In this document: positions 50,749 to 62,815 of the stretch, one piece after another | Position numbering within the stretch: position 1 is the first letter of the stretch | Layout of the letters: the number at the start of each line of letters is the position of its first letter | Source: Callaeas wilsoni | Lineage: Eukaryota > Chordata > Aves > Passeriformes > Callaeidae | DNA length: 64,000 bases | NCBI GenBank assembly: GCA_013398955.1 | Contig: VWPU01014855.1 | Location: forward strand, 1 to 64,000 | Direction: 5' to 3' | The notes under the pieces: generated by a model | The model's input: only the letters and a program-made list of their open reading frames with translations | Told to the model about the DNA's origin: nothing | Databases searched by the model: none | Translations under genes and position numbers: made by a program

Positions 50749-50871
50749 CATTACAAACCCTTTGGGGCAAGGAAAATTTGCTTTCTCCCTGTTCATACAG
50801 CACTTATTAACTTGGAGTCCTAGTTAATGACTGGACCTTGGAACTGGTACACCAATGCAAGAATAAAAGTT
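50749..50871 (+). repeat. Old amniote SINE/LINE 3' tail
   Basis: The sequence matches a tail found in many amniote repeats: 'attacaaaccctttggggca' (consensus attgtaagctccttggggca), then 'ctgttcatacagcacttatt' (consensus tgtt.gtacagcgcctagc), then 'gagtcctagttaatgactgg' (consensus gggtcctggtccatgactgg). A final 'caatgcaagaataaaagtt' corresponds to the (aat)n-rich end. I am confident that it is this repeat type but not which LINE or SINE family it should be filed under. Confidence 0.6.
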
Positions 50872-51656
50872 ATTATCAGATTATTTTTATTCAAGAAGAA
50901 AATGTTTTACGTAAATAAAGAGGAAATCCCACCTTCAGAAATTTGCAGAAATGTTTGTACTTCTGACTGAACATACTTTTCATAGAATTCACAACTGGGA
51001 TGGGACACATACTGCTAAACTTGGGTTTAGGAGTAGAAGAATCCTAAACACGTCCCACAACATATGTTTCTAAATTTTGTAAATTTAACCCAACTCTTTT
51101 GGAGAACAATATGATGATTTCAGAAATGAATAAATGATGATACATTTATAGCTTCTTTTGAAAGAAAAGAAAGGTAGCCAATCCTTATGACTAATAACTA
51201 TTATTTAAAGTACAATCTGAGACGCTTGTAAAATTTCAGCCAGGGTCTTGGCATGACTTGGTGCCCAAGAAAAGGATATCTATATTGGGAATCAGCTGCT
51301 CTTACACAATCTTTTTGATGATTTGGAACCACTTAAAAACAAGGACTTGATGATATAATACATTCTTTGGATTTGGAGATGTTCGCCCTATTCCTGCTTT
51401 GAATTAAGAGAATATATTGGTGGTTTAGTAAAATGTCTCTTAAGTCAAAATTATATGTCTTTCTTTATCATGCATTTGAAGCCAGATCCAACTCTTACTG
51501 TAAAATGAAACATACAGGTGCAAAGAGCTTTCAGCTTCTCTGAGTGAGATTTCAAACACTGCAGTGGATTTGAAGCTGTGGTCTGTAGACCACCAAAGAC
51601 CTGGGGGGTGTCTGTAGAAGAGCTGGCTCATTGGATAGGACTGACTGGTTTTTTTT

Positions 51657-51671
51657 GTTTGTTTGTTTGTG
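51657..51671. repeat. (TTTG)n short tandem repeat
   Basis: About four GTTT units follow a run of T. Confidence 0.75.
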
Positions 51672-52317
51672 ATTTGGTTTTTGTTTCTTCCCAACAGTTT
51701 AATGGTGCTAAAAGTAGCTAAAAATGCATTAAATATTTCCTAGCTAGCACTTTCAAATGTTAACAGTTGTGCTTGCCTCAGGGCTGTTATTCAGCCACCA
51801 AAACCAGAAGGTTTCTGTGTGATCAGAAAGCGGGGGTGAGTCTCAATGACAAAACTTGGGAAGAAGCTGCCTGTAGTCTGAAACGCTTAAGGAATCTCTG
51901 GCCTATGTCCTGCTTAAAACCTGCTGGTAAATGCAAACATCTGACTTCACTAAGCAACTGAGGTGTATCTATATCGTTGTGAGAATGCAGACAGGGCGCT
52001 AGTGAATTGTAATGATTTTTTTCTGATGTGATACTGTCAGTACAAGTTATTTGGAGGACTTGTGGCTGGTAATATACTCTACAGTAGCTAATGATCACCA
52101 AATAATAAAATAAGGATATTATATATATTCCTTCACCTAATAGAACATGCAATCTATATATTTAATCTGAAAAGCTTATAAAGGATACAAGATTAAAAGT
52201 GGCAATCATTGAAGTAGAATATATACTGTGCATTTGATTAATAATTATAAAAACATGATGAGTCAAAAGCCTAGGCTACATTTTTCTCCTTTGTAATTCC
52301 ATTCAATGTTATTCAAG

Positions 52318-52349
52318 TTATTTCTCTGCCTTAGGTGGCAGAGAAATAA
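52318..52349. other. Perfect 13-bp inverted repeat with 6-base loop
   Basis: TTATTTCTCTGCC at 52318-52330 and its exact reverse complement at 52337-52349 flank the loop TTAGGT. Pairing could extend three more base pairs past a single bulged base. There is no T-run terminator context, and the stem is too short for a standard microRNA precursor. Confidence 0.9.
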
Positions 52350-53993
52350 GCTTCAGTAAAATTTAACCACCCATAGGTGTGGCATTTCTAGGTCTGGTGT
52401 TCAGCTCTTGAAGGCGCTATTTTCCCACTAAATCTAGAAGGCAGAAAACTGTTTCACTCATATTTTTCTCCAACCTGAGACCTGGACATAGCAGGGAAAA
52501 GCATGGGTTATCAAAATAGTTTTTGCTATGCAATATGCTTATAAATCAGAGATTTCATAATGCTACTTATACAGAGTTTATGATGGCAATTGTCTGTCCG
52601 TTACAACTGGGACTACTGAAAGGATTTGTCACTGAAATTCTTGAGGCGAGAATAATCTTTGGCCATTTTTAGATTGATGCAATGCAAAATTAAAAAAGAA
52701 AATAAAATGTAGCTAAAGCCTGTGCAAAGAAATAGGCACAACTAGGGGAATCCACTCTAGGTGACTTGTCTAAAAGAAGAAATTGATTTCAACAGCCATA
52801 GTACATCAATCATGCATTGCTGAAACAATTAATTAAAGCCATTACTTGGGAATCAATAGAAAAGAAACTGTATCCATTTGCTCAATCCAGCAATTTAAAT
52901 TTCTCAGGATGCCATGAATAAACTGTGAAATGTATCTTTAAAATAAAGTTTTTAATTAGAACTGGCAGTTCTGAACCTGCTGTTGGCAGGAGCCAACCTA
53001 CTGAAAAAGAGCCCGATGCAATAGACTGTAAAGCGTGTTTGCTTGATGCTTTAACATTTAACAATTAAAAATAAAGGAAAAAAGGAACTATCAACCTTTA
53101 ATACTTTAAGTTCTGTTTCAGCATCAAAATTAAAAGATTTTTTTTCTCTATAGTTAAAGCAATTTGGAATTTTCAACTGTCATTTTTTTACAATAGGTGA
53201 AAATGTGCCAAATAGGTGCCAAATACAGATGGTTTCCTGAAGGGTGAAACTTGTTTTATGGGAACACACATGAAAAAAGAAGAAGTAAAAATGAGTAAAA
53301 GGAAAAAAAACCCCACTTGCTATAGCAGATTCAGCAGTTTAAATGCCACCCTACAATCCATGGCTGGACTGCTGGTGCCGGTAATCCTTCATCGGTTGTG
53401 ACCTGATTCGAGCACTCAGCCAAGCACATGCTGAATTACACTTTGCTTAAATTGCATTGTCTCTTATCAGGACCTAAGCATGTGCTTAAAGTTCAGTGTC
53501 TGAATTTTAAATAGGGTTTAGGCATGACACCTGCTTGGCAGAAATTACTCAGTTATTTTCAAATATGCCTCACTGCTTGTTGCCCAGAATAAGTGGTGCT
53601 AACATTTTTAAAAATCCCATCCTAGGCTGAGTAAAACAGGTGAATTTGTTGTTTTGTGAACATTCATGGTGAGGAAATAAAAGTTTATGTTAAGGGCCAA
53701 AAGGTTAGGTGAATAAAAGGGCACAGTGTCCCATGTCACCTGTCTCTGCTCATTCTTTTGAGAATCATGAGCCCATCTGTGCTTCCCTTTCACCTGTGGT
53801 TTAGGGGCCTTGGTGGCTTCTGCATTCCTCTTCTTTCATACTGCTCTGACTGTGATACCTTTTAGAAAAGCAGTTTTTCTAGACCAGTAACCCTTGTTGC
53901 TGACCTCACCAGCCATGTGCTCAATGGGAGCATGACTCACAGTAGTGATGAGGAATCCTTATTCTCTCTAATTTGGCTTTCCCAAGGAAGAAA

Positions 53994-54047
53994 GGGGGAG
54001 TGGAGGTGGGGGGGGGAGTGGGTGGTGGTTGTGAGGGGATAGGGGAG
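53994..54047 (+). other. G-rich tract with G-quadruplex potential
   Basis: Over 54 bases the plus strand has at least five runs of three or more G (G5, G10, G3, G4, G4), with the C-rich complement on the other strand. Runs and loop lengths fit the loose pattern for intramolecular G-quadruplex formation. It lies away from any identified promoter. Confidence 0.7.
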
Positions 54048-55771
54048 ATTCTGGTATTTCCAAACTCCCTTGCTGGAAGTGTTGTGTCAGTTACGATAAT
54101 TTGGTGTAGCACATAAATCCTTAGGCTGACTTGTGATTCCCAGCACACCCCTTGTAGTATAATTGAGGAATTGCTTTTCTGTCAGTCACATACTGTGGTG
54201 GAAATGCAAGAATGCGAGAAACAATAGGAGCAGCCTTGTACTGAGTCAAAACAGATAAAGCCAAATTGTGTGTTGGACTGAAAGATGAGAGCGAGTAAGT
54301 TGGTTAGAAAGGCAGTGCTGCCACTAGTGCCTGTGCACAGGGTACTTGCCCAGCGTGGGAGCATGGGGGAGGGACAGGCAAACCAGCGAGAATGCCACGA
54401 ACCTTTTCTTTATGAGAGAGGAAGGATAAGGGCATCAAAATAACACAGTATGCTAGAGCCTGCAGGGTGAGGAGAGCACTCTCCAGACTGATCTGAAGGT
54501 AAAAGATAGCTGGGGTAAAATAAGCCCATGAACAGGTTGGGTGTGAAGTGAGTGGTGCATGGACTGTGCGGGAGCGAGGGATCTGGGCTGGGATCTGGGA
54601 TCTGGCTGGGCTGCTCCCGGGCTGCCAATGCTCTGGATCAGTTCAAGATGGCTGCCCAAGGGAGCCCGTGGCGGGCTTCTTTCCCTCTGGAGACTTTTGT
54701 TTGTTATTCCTTTTCTGGTTATTTCCTCCAATCTGAAGAACAAGATGTCCTTAATGAAAACAGATGTTTTGCTCCCTTGCACATGAAAAAAAAAATCCCC
54801 CCAAAATAGAATAAACCCAAAGAACGCTGAAACCAGTGACAGGTTTCCATAAACCTCTTCACCAATGCCCTGACCTGGCTGCTCGTTTGCCCCTGACACA
54901 TTGTGGAAGCTGTTGATGCAAAGGTCCGTGGTGAGACCTGGGTGTAGGAGCCAGTGAGCTGTGTGCCTCTGTGGAGTGTAAACACCACACTGAGCTGGCT
55001 CACAGCTTTCCTCATCCATGGTCTCCCACTGTGAGATCCTGGTCAATGGCAGCTTTTGTCATTGGCTTCAGTGTAACTCGGAATTGGTCCCAGTATTTAA
55101 TTTAAAGCACAGCACACAAAACACCAAAATCATAACATCCCTGCTACATTTATAGAGCTGCATAAGCCACCGATTAACAAATGGATGAGATACTGAACTT
55201 TGCTTTACCATCTGTCTTTAATTACATAAAATAACTTGAAGCAATTAACAAGAAAGAAACACTGTGACACAAATAAATAAATCCTATTGATAGAAACAGA
55301 TGAGGGAATACTTGAATATATGGATGAAAGTCACCAAAGCTGCATAATCTGAACTCAATAATATGACAAGTAGTATATGAAAGATTTACACTGACATTGC
55401 CAATTATTTTTGAAAAAGAATAGTTACCTGTGGCGATGCAGAGAAACAAAAGGAAAGCTCTGTGCGTGTGACAACAAAAGACAACGTGTGGTCTATCCAA
55501 CAGTCTAAGTTTTTCTTTCACAGATAAGAGAAATTAATATCAACAGAAAAATATACAAAGCATGAAGTTTCATAACTGTGGACCTACAATGAGTCACATA
55601 AGTCTGCATGCTTATAAGTGTTTAGGCACCAGTCAGGATTAGGCTTTTTAACACTTTCTAGGATTTAAGTTCTAAGTCCATTTTTTCAGCATTCAAATAC
55701 ACTTGTTTGCCTTCTCTGTTTAAGCATTTAATAAAAATGAGTGCTGTACAACAAGTATTGAGTAACTGCTG

Positions 55772-56669
55772 AGTGGATTAAGAACTGACTAACTGATAGG
55801 TGTCAAAAAGCAGCTGTCAGCTCTGAAGGAAAGCTCTGGAGTCAGTTTGCAGAAATGGGTGTTACGCTTGGCAGGCCCCAGTACTGTCCTTAATTGCTGA
55901 GAGACAAGTACATCCCTAGTTAAACAATGCTTAGTAAATTAGGGAGGAAATTAAAATTGGTGGAACGATAAATAAATTGTGAAGACAGAGCAGCCCAAAT
56001 TCGGTAAGCAAGACCTCTGCAGAAGAAAAGAATTTTAAATCATGCACAAACGATGTCTGTACTGATACAATAGAAATCATATCCCAAAGGTGGTGCTTGA
56101 AAAGTCCATGGTATCATTGTGGGAAAGCAATTGGACACAGGACTCAATCTGAGGGCGTGGAAGAGGAATAATGTCCTCTTTGAACAAGTTAGAAGGGATA
56201 TATGCGTTGACTTATACGGCTGGGGTGTGTTGCAGAACAGTGGGTGCTAGAAATCTGAAAAAGGGTGGGAGAAAAAGCATAAGAACTGCTTGCACATTGG
56301 AAAGTACGTTTTGTTTCCCTTACCAAAATGAGATGACTGGATTACAGTGTATAATTACCTTCACAACAAGAAAAAAAGTGTCTTGCATCAGATGAATATA
56401 TTACAAGAATCAGTGGGTGGAAATATAAGCCAAGTAAATTTAAGCAAGCATTGAGGCTTGGATTTGTAGCAGTAAGTGTGATGAACTGCTGAAACAAACT
56501 GCCCAAGAAAGCAATTGTGTACATATCAAAATTGAATCCCTTTCTGGAAAACACGTCAGCCAAGCAGAAATCTTGGGCTCTGTATGTAGTGAATGGGGTA
56601 ATGTCTGTGACAGAAAAGGTTAGACAGGATAGTTAATGGTCGTTGCTGACCTCAAAGGTCATAAATCAA
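55772..56669 (+). mobile_element. Ancient, heavily degraded CR1-family LINE
   Basis: The left part reads 'gtggattaagaactgactaa' (encoding a W-I-K-N-stop-L-T remnant), matching the CR1 ORF2 segment W(I/L)KNWLx in which the second W codon has become a stop. Near 56140-56170 a 'caatctgagggc' block is compatible with the linker. Near 56480, 'tgaactgctgaaacaaactgc' matches the 'ggaacaggctgccc' block. From about 56610 'ggttagacaggatagttaatgg' and 'tgacctcaaaggtcataaatc' resemble the old CR1 3' end. It extends further 5' than the other copies here but is saturated with substitutions and indels. Confidence 0.5.
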
Positions 56670-57142
56670 GGACAATGTCTTTAATATTTTAGGCCAAGTT
56701 CTGTTTATTTCTTACAGCTAAGTCATCCAACTAATCCCAAGGAAACACTGAGGCAAATAGTATCAGGAACAGCAAGTAGTATGGTCTTGTAAAAAGTAAA
56801 ACATATTAAATGTGCATTTCATTTTAATATGCAACATATAAATTCTGTATATTACAGATGTGGGGACCGAGGCTGTAGGCTATGGCCAGGATGCTCCAAG
56901 CTGGCTCTCAGCAAGCAAGGCAGTACGCTCAGTGAGTGAACTGAGAGATGCACAGCATGGTGGGGTGTGGGTGAGTGCAGATATGGAGCACTGAATATGT
57001 CATTTGACACTGTTTCAGGTATTCGTGTTGAGAGAAAGAACTTCAATTGTTTTGGCGGGGAACACTGCTGTGTAGACTAAAATGGGAGAAAGAATGTAAA
57101 CAAAGAGCAATGATCAATTGTTGTAGCTTGTGGAGATATCTT
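56670..57142. other. Non-coding spacer between two old CR1 fragments
   Basis: Nothing firm is recognised. Bases 56858-56885 ('cagatgtggggaccgaggct') faintly recall the reverse complement of MIR. Confidence 0.4.
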
Positions 57143-57690
57143 GTCAGGGACTTTTGACAGATATTGTTCTATTTAGTATCTCTATGGTAATCTCAAAGTA
57201 GAGGTAAACAGCAAAATAGTGAAATCTGGTGATGATACTAAACCAGGAAAGAATGCAAACAGAAGACAGCAGATAAATGATATCAAAGGAACGGGAGATA
57301 CTAGAAAGCTAAGCACAAAATCACCCAAACAATTCACAAAAAAACCAAAAAAACAAACCAAAGGAAAACAAACCGCAGGATTTATTGGAATGGACATGTC
57401 CTGGCCATCAGTATTTCTGCTAGAGTTTCAAGGTATAGTGGAGAGAAGACCAGATGGGAGAGAGATTTGAATTTGCACAGTTACAAAACTGTGCACGTAC
57501 AGATATGTACCACGAAGCAGGGAGGTAAGAATGCCTGTGTAAAAGATCTGTGCTATTACATTCAACCCTGTGTTCGATATTGCCAGCCACTGACTGACTG
57601 GAAGGAGTTGGAAGAAATCCCACAACGATTCGGAGGCTGGAAAAAACACTTGGGGGAAAGACTCAGGCTCAAACCAAACATCTCATTAAG
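57143..57690 (+). mobile_element. Ancient CR1-family LINE, includes remnant reverse-transcriptase active-site box
   Basis: Bases 57160-57250 correspond to the CR1 reverse-transcriptase segment ending in the active-site box. The decayed peptide reads KSGDDTKPG where active CR1 has KFADDTKLG; the two catalytic aspartate codons are at 57231-57236. The A of the ADD box is now G, and F is now S. Downstream, 'caaccctgtgttcgatattgccagcc' type sequence near 57562-57588 is compatible with ORF2 further along. An A/C-rich run at 57337-57372 interrupts it. The frame carries stops before 57219 and after 57470, so the element is dead. Confidence 0.5.
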
Positions 57691-60600
57691 CATAAACTTG
57701 ACTTAAAGTGTATGAGCTGTGCTGCAGATTTACAACTCCCTTTACAGCCCTGCTAGGTGGCTTTAACAAAGGAACTACATATCAGGTTAAACAGTGCACA
57801 TGTTAAAGCACTTCATTAGCCTGGAGCACGAGGGGCTTGGTTAGATCTGTGAGGAAACATGACCAAAGTCTATGAGCCCTTGGCCACCAAAAGGTGCATA
57901 CTGGCTGCATCAAAAACACCAGGCAGTCATTTATTACCATAAAGCTGGGCTTCTGCATTCTTAGGCATGGAACAAAGGTCTGCAAAGTCTTAAACCAGCC
58001 AACATTATATAACAGAGAGAGGACGGCAGTGAAATCATGCCTTTCGGGTGTATTTTTTTTTAAGGTGAAAATTGGAAGGCTGTCAGATGATCTTTCATGG
58101 GGAGTTCATATTGCTGGAGGTTTTGGGATAGGTCTGAATAAAGCACCGGAGAATGTATGCCTTTGTATTGGAAGGCTCGGAGTTCTTCCCTTTCCCAAGA
58201 ATTCCTATAGTTGCCACAGAACCTTCACAATTCAAGGTGGGAGGAACAGTTCCCTTCTGAGCTCTGAAATAATCTCTGTGGCTGTTCATAAAACAGTTCC
58301 TGTGGGGCTGAATTCCTGATGCTGGTTTTCAAACCAAAGAAAATTAATCTTTAAAGAACAGGGCTCTGGAATGCCGAACTAGGATCACAGATACGGTGGG
58401 AACATCTCTTCTGTGTAACCATTTATTGTGTTTATAACTGAGAATTATCTGAAGTAGGGAGCAGTTTGTTCTCTAAGAATGGTATTTTGGGGGAGTTAGC
58501 ACTCAGTTCTTTTGCAAAGTCAAGAGGAGGTGAATACCCATCTCTTTAGACTCTTAATCATTGCACAGACTGAGAAGGGGTTTTTCTGGAAATTTTAGTC
58601 AGAAATAGTAGGGAAAAAACCTCTCTTCTGGAAAAAATTAACACTTCAGTGTTTTGCTTAAATAATGATTCTAGGCTTATAAGACTTGTAAGTATCACAT
58701 GATTTTATAGCTAGTATTAGCAAATCACTGCAGTTTTAATTTCATAATTCAGAAATAAATTAGTAAGAAAATGTTGACTTTGGTAGGGATTTAGTCCTGG
58801 AAAATTAGCAGGCACTTTTCTGGGCTTTACTAGTCAATACCCACAAGAATTTAATAAAACCCTTGCATAGATTACGAAATGAGTAACAGGGAAAGACCAA
58901 ATGAGTGATGATTAGAGCAGAGCTTCCCTTTACAAATCTTGATAGAACAAATTTTTCAAGGTTGGGTTTCTCATCAGAGAAGTGGGATGAAGTCAGGATA
59001 TAGGGTTAAATTATTCACATGAGTGAGTACCTACAGATTTTTCTTCTTTTTTTTTTTTTCTCATTAACCTTTACAGTCCAGTTTTACACTGTAGTGCTTT
59101 ATTAATACCCTAGTGCTTTTCCTCTCCCAACAGGATGTCTCTATATGATCTTTATGTGCCAAACTCACAACCTGCTGCTCTATTCACGCATTTACCTAGT
59201 TCTAACATTCAGCATTCAGTTCCCTTTGGCTATTGAGTTGCTGCAGCACTTGTTAAATATTTTATGTGTAGTACAATACAAAAGCTACCAAAAGAGGGCA
59301 ACATATGAGCCAACAATAAGAAATGCATCCTGACAACTTTACAGTTGTGTATTTGTGACACCCTCCCCCCTTTTTTTTGATAGAGAAAGAAATTTTAGCA
59401 GAGCTGGTCAGAAAACAGAATTTCCATCCTATGGGAAATTCCAACACTTAGGGAAAAAGAGAAGGTGGTGAAGTTTTCAGGGACTGAAAATTTGAAGAAA
59501 ATATTTTTGGCGTGGTGGAAGTGTTCCGTAAGTGTCAAATCATTCTCACACCAGAAAGCCCAAAAGTTATAATGACATTAAAATATTCAATTTAGTAGGA
59601 GAAATGTTAAATATATGAATGCTATATAAAGTTCAAAACAAGATTAAACAAAACAAGGAACTACTTATATGTTTTCACTTTATGGAAAACAATAATTTAA
59701 ATATAATTTACTGTAAATAATATTTTAATTTGTCTCCATTAAAAATGTTGTCAAAATAAGTATGCTCTCAAAAAAGCAAGTTGATTAAGATGAAGTCGTA
59801 TTTCCTTGAAGAATGTTTCCTCTGAACATGATTTAATTATGTTTTCTCTCCATGAAATGCCTGAGAGAATTTCAAAATACTCTGAATAACCCTGCAAGAG
59901 ACTAAGGTAAGTTGGCTGCATCCCCGAACTGTCCCCAATGCTCTGTTTGTGAAGTGAGACAATGCCAAGTGCCCAAACATCAGGCGTGTGAGCTCTGCAG
60001 CTACTCTACCCTGGACAACACTGAATGTGCACTCATTGGCAAACAGTTTATTATAAACAAAGGGTTTTTTAAACTATTCAATAGCACTCCAAGGAATTAG
60101 GCAGTCTTGAACACATGCCAGCATGGCAATGGGTACAATAAGCAAATATAATCTACCTCACTTAGGGTAAATATTTGGCTACAAATGTATTGAGAGCTCT
60201 TTAATTCTTTGTACACTTCTGTGATGAGAACCAGAGGAAAGGCAGTGGCGATGCAAGGACTGGAGGGTGATTTTTTTCTTCTCTTATCAGCTGCCCAGAT
60301 AGGCTAGCTGCCAGTCAAATTAAAAACCTCACTGGAGGAAACGAATGAAGACCTGTAGGTGTAGAAATCTGCTGTTTATACAGCTACCTCAAGTTCTGCT
60401 AATGATCAACCAGAATCAGCCACATCTTCATGGAGATGTACAAAATTCTATGGCAGTGTCCAGGAGGCTGACTACGGAAATCAGGGCATCCTCAGGGTTT
60501 TTTTTCCCATTTTTTTTTTTAATATCTTTTTTCAAAATGAACTTCTGCTTTCTGCCTGCCTCTATTATGGCTTAGAATGCTGGAAAGTATCTGGGAAGGA

Positions 60601-62776
60601 AAGAGGGGCAGATCTATGATCTACTTGGAGGGCAATGAAGTATTTGGAAAGTTTGGAAGTACTCACCCATTTTGAAGACAGGATATTCTGCTTGCAGGAG
60701 CAATACCTTAACTTCTCTCATTTACCCACGTCCTGCTTTTGCATCTGTATTTCTGTGGATTCCAAAAGAAAAGATTTATTCTTCTTAGTCAGAAACAAGC
60801 AGAGGTTTCTGTCTGGAGGGTGTCTGTACTGTCTGATCTATCTCATGAACAACAGCTTCACATTGTTCACCTGAAGAAGCGCTGCAGATTCGCAGGGTAT
60901 CAAATGAGATGTTCAGCATAGGAACGACAGCAGTGCACACTGTCTGTGTGGCTGGATCGAGTGTATTGACTCTAATCACAAGGTTTTCAGACAGTTTCTG
61001 TGTTCTGGGTATGCAGGAAGATATTTATACTCGTCTGCTTGTCCTTCATTTCTTGTACTGCTCATCTATTTTTGATTAATATCCCAACACTCTCTCCCAG
61101 GCAATGATGCTACTTTTGAGAGACAAACAAGGAACAGTATGGAACGTAACACAAATATTTTAATGGCATTGAGAGGTGTGGTTCATTATCTGGTTGTGTT
61201 TATTTGTAGGGAAAAAAGGTAACTTCCATCCCTAAATAGCCTTGCCTCATGGGTATGAACCTATGTGTCTGACTGCCATCTTATATCGACACTTTACCCA
61301 GCAGCCCAGGGACTGGTGTTTATTCAGAAAAGAATTGGCCCATGCACACAGACACACTGATTCTCACAAATGGTTCTGTGTATGCCTTGGCTTCTCAACT
61401 TCTGCCAAATTCAAGCCTAAATTCTAGGAAGCAACAATAACACTAACAGGAATCACGTCAGACTTGAAAGTGATTGCTTTAGCTCTGTGAAGACAAAATG
61501 GACTTCTTTTTCTTCCTTAGAAGTGATTTTTAAACATGCCTTGGCTTCTCTGAGCCAGCATAGTTTCACCCCGCCAGTCAGGTTATGAAGATGAATGTTA
61601 CCCCCTTTTGCAGATGTGGTATGTGAGCCTAGTTACATCACATTTCGAGGCAGATGGATCTCTGAAGGAAGCTCCAGTATCCAATCATGTGCTTTCTGCC
61701 CCTTGCTATTGATTCTTGTGGTTAGTCTGTTTCTGATTTTATTTTTCTGTGTAGTTTAAGGGCAAGTCTGTGGTTTGCCCCATGTACCCAAACGAGGGAG
61801 CAAGGGTGCAGAAGACTGCCTGAAAATAAATAAATCAGAAACAGATAGTCTAATTACAAGGATAAAAGCCAAGGGATGGAGAACACACAGCATCCTCATG
61901 ATCAGATATGCCTGGCCTGTTGGAGGAGGGTTGGATGTTTCACTGTGTGATGTAACTCTGCACCACGTTGGAGAAGAGAGCCAGAGCATCTCCTTCCTTG
62001 CCTGGCTGAGCAAAAGCCTCTCGTGTGGTCTGCCCACACGGCATGTCCCAGCATGGAGAGAAACAGCTTCCCTGAGGTAGGGGTGGGGAGGAGCAAGGCT
62101 GGGAAATCATAGGCGGCTCTTGCCTCCCCAATGCCTGCCCCAACAGCCAGCAGGGCTAGGCTGACACGAGGAAGGATGTAATCTACTCCTGGTTGTTTCA
62201 TGCTCAGGGCACATTACTTCCTTCCACGGCATAAGAGGATAGTCATGGATGTCATTGTGACTCACGGTCTCCTGGGGCAGCATGGCTCTGTGCCATGCCT
62301 ATAATCAGATGACCCGGGGGGTGAATTAGGAAGGCTTTTGATGTCATTCTCTGAGTGCTGCACCACAGGAGACAAAGACTTCTTAACGTAACATCAGGCT
62401 GTATCTTAAACATAACCATGAAACTAACTTTGACTTGCCAGCAGCTGGTACAGACAGTGGCCTCCCTACACCGCTCTGGCACTTAGCATAAGAAATGTCA
62501 TTATGTGGGTGGATTAGGCAGAACCTGTCAAAGTTGTGTGTGTGTTCTTTGGCTGTGTTTCCCTCCCCAGGCTAATAATGCTGAAGAGATGGGGAGTGGG
62601 TTGACACATTTTCTGGCATATGTCATGTAACCCAGTGAAGTGGAGGACATGCCAGTCACAAGACTTTTGTGCTTTAGTGAGGCGCCTGCAGCAGGGACGT
62701 GCTGCAGTGGCTAGCAGTCTTAATCCTCCCTGGATTCACACCCTTAGTGCCTTCATCATGGTTACAGCTTCCCCAG
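57691..62776. other. Non-coding stretch
   Basis: About 5.1 kb without a supported gene. It contains a T run near 59047-59059, a very AT-rich stretch at 59560-59780 and a doubtful MIR-like piece near 61598-61645. Frames on both strands at 61756-62201 overlap and carry no domain. Confidence 0.45.
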
Positions 62777-62815
62777 GCTTCTCTGACAGACCTACAGGTA
62801 TGTTTGGAGGAAAAG
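62777..62815 (+). CDS. Possible 39-bp coding exon with two alternative donors
   Basis: The acceptor GCTTCCCCAG ends at 62776. From 62777 the frame reads ASLTDLQ, then VCLEEK. A good donor, CAG|GTATGT, follows base 62797, which would give a 21-bp exon. A very good donor, AAG|GTAAGG, follows base 62815, which would give 39 bp. Both lengths are multiples of three and both start in phase 0, so either would keep a frame. The longer peptide is charged and helix-like. I cannot match it to a protein. An upstream acceptor ending at 62571 (CTCCCCAG) could give a longer exon, but all its frames contain stops. Confidence 0.28.

Larger units (their letters stand above)
50872..55771. other. Non-coding stretch
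   Basis: About 4.9 kb with no supported gene. It includes a (TTTG)n run at 51657-51671, a perfect hairpin at 52318-52349, an AT-rich stretch at 52780-53090 that could be a conserved non-coding element, and a G-rich tract at 53994-54047. Bases 54540-54700 are locally G+C-rich with several frames open on both strands; none carries a recognised domain. Confidence 0.45.

Noticed and set aside
56858..56920. Possible minus-strand MIR fragment
   Set aside because: Only 'acagatgtgggga.cgaggct' fits; the rest diverges and the G+C content explains part of the match.
61598..61645. MIR-like stretch 'ttacccccttttgcagatgtgg'
   Set aside because: The similarity is limited to about 25 bases, and the following core blocks are not convincing, so it was not listed as a repeat.
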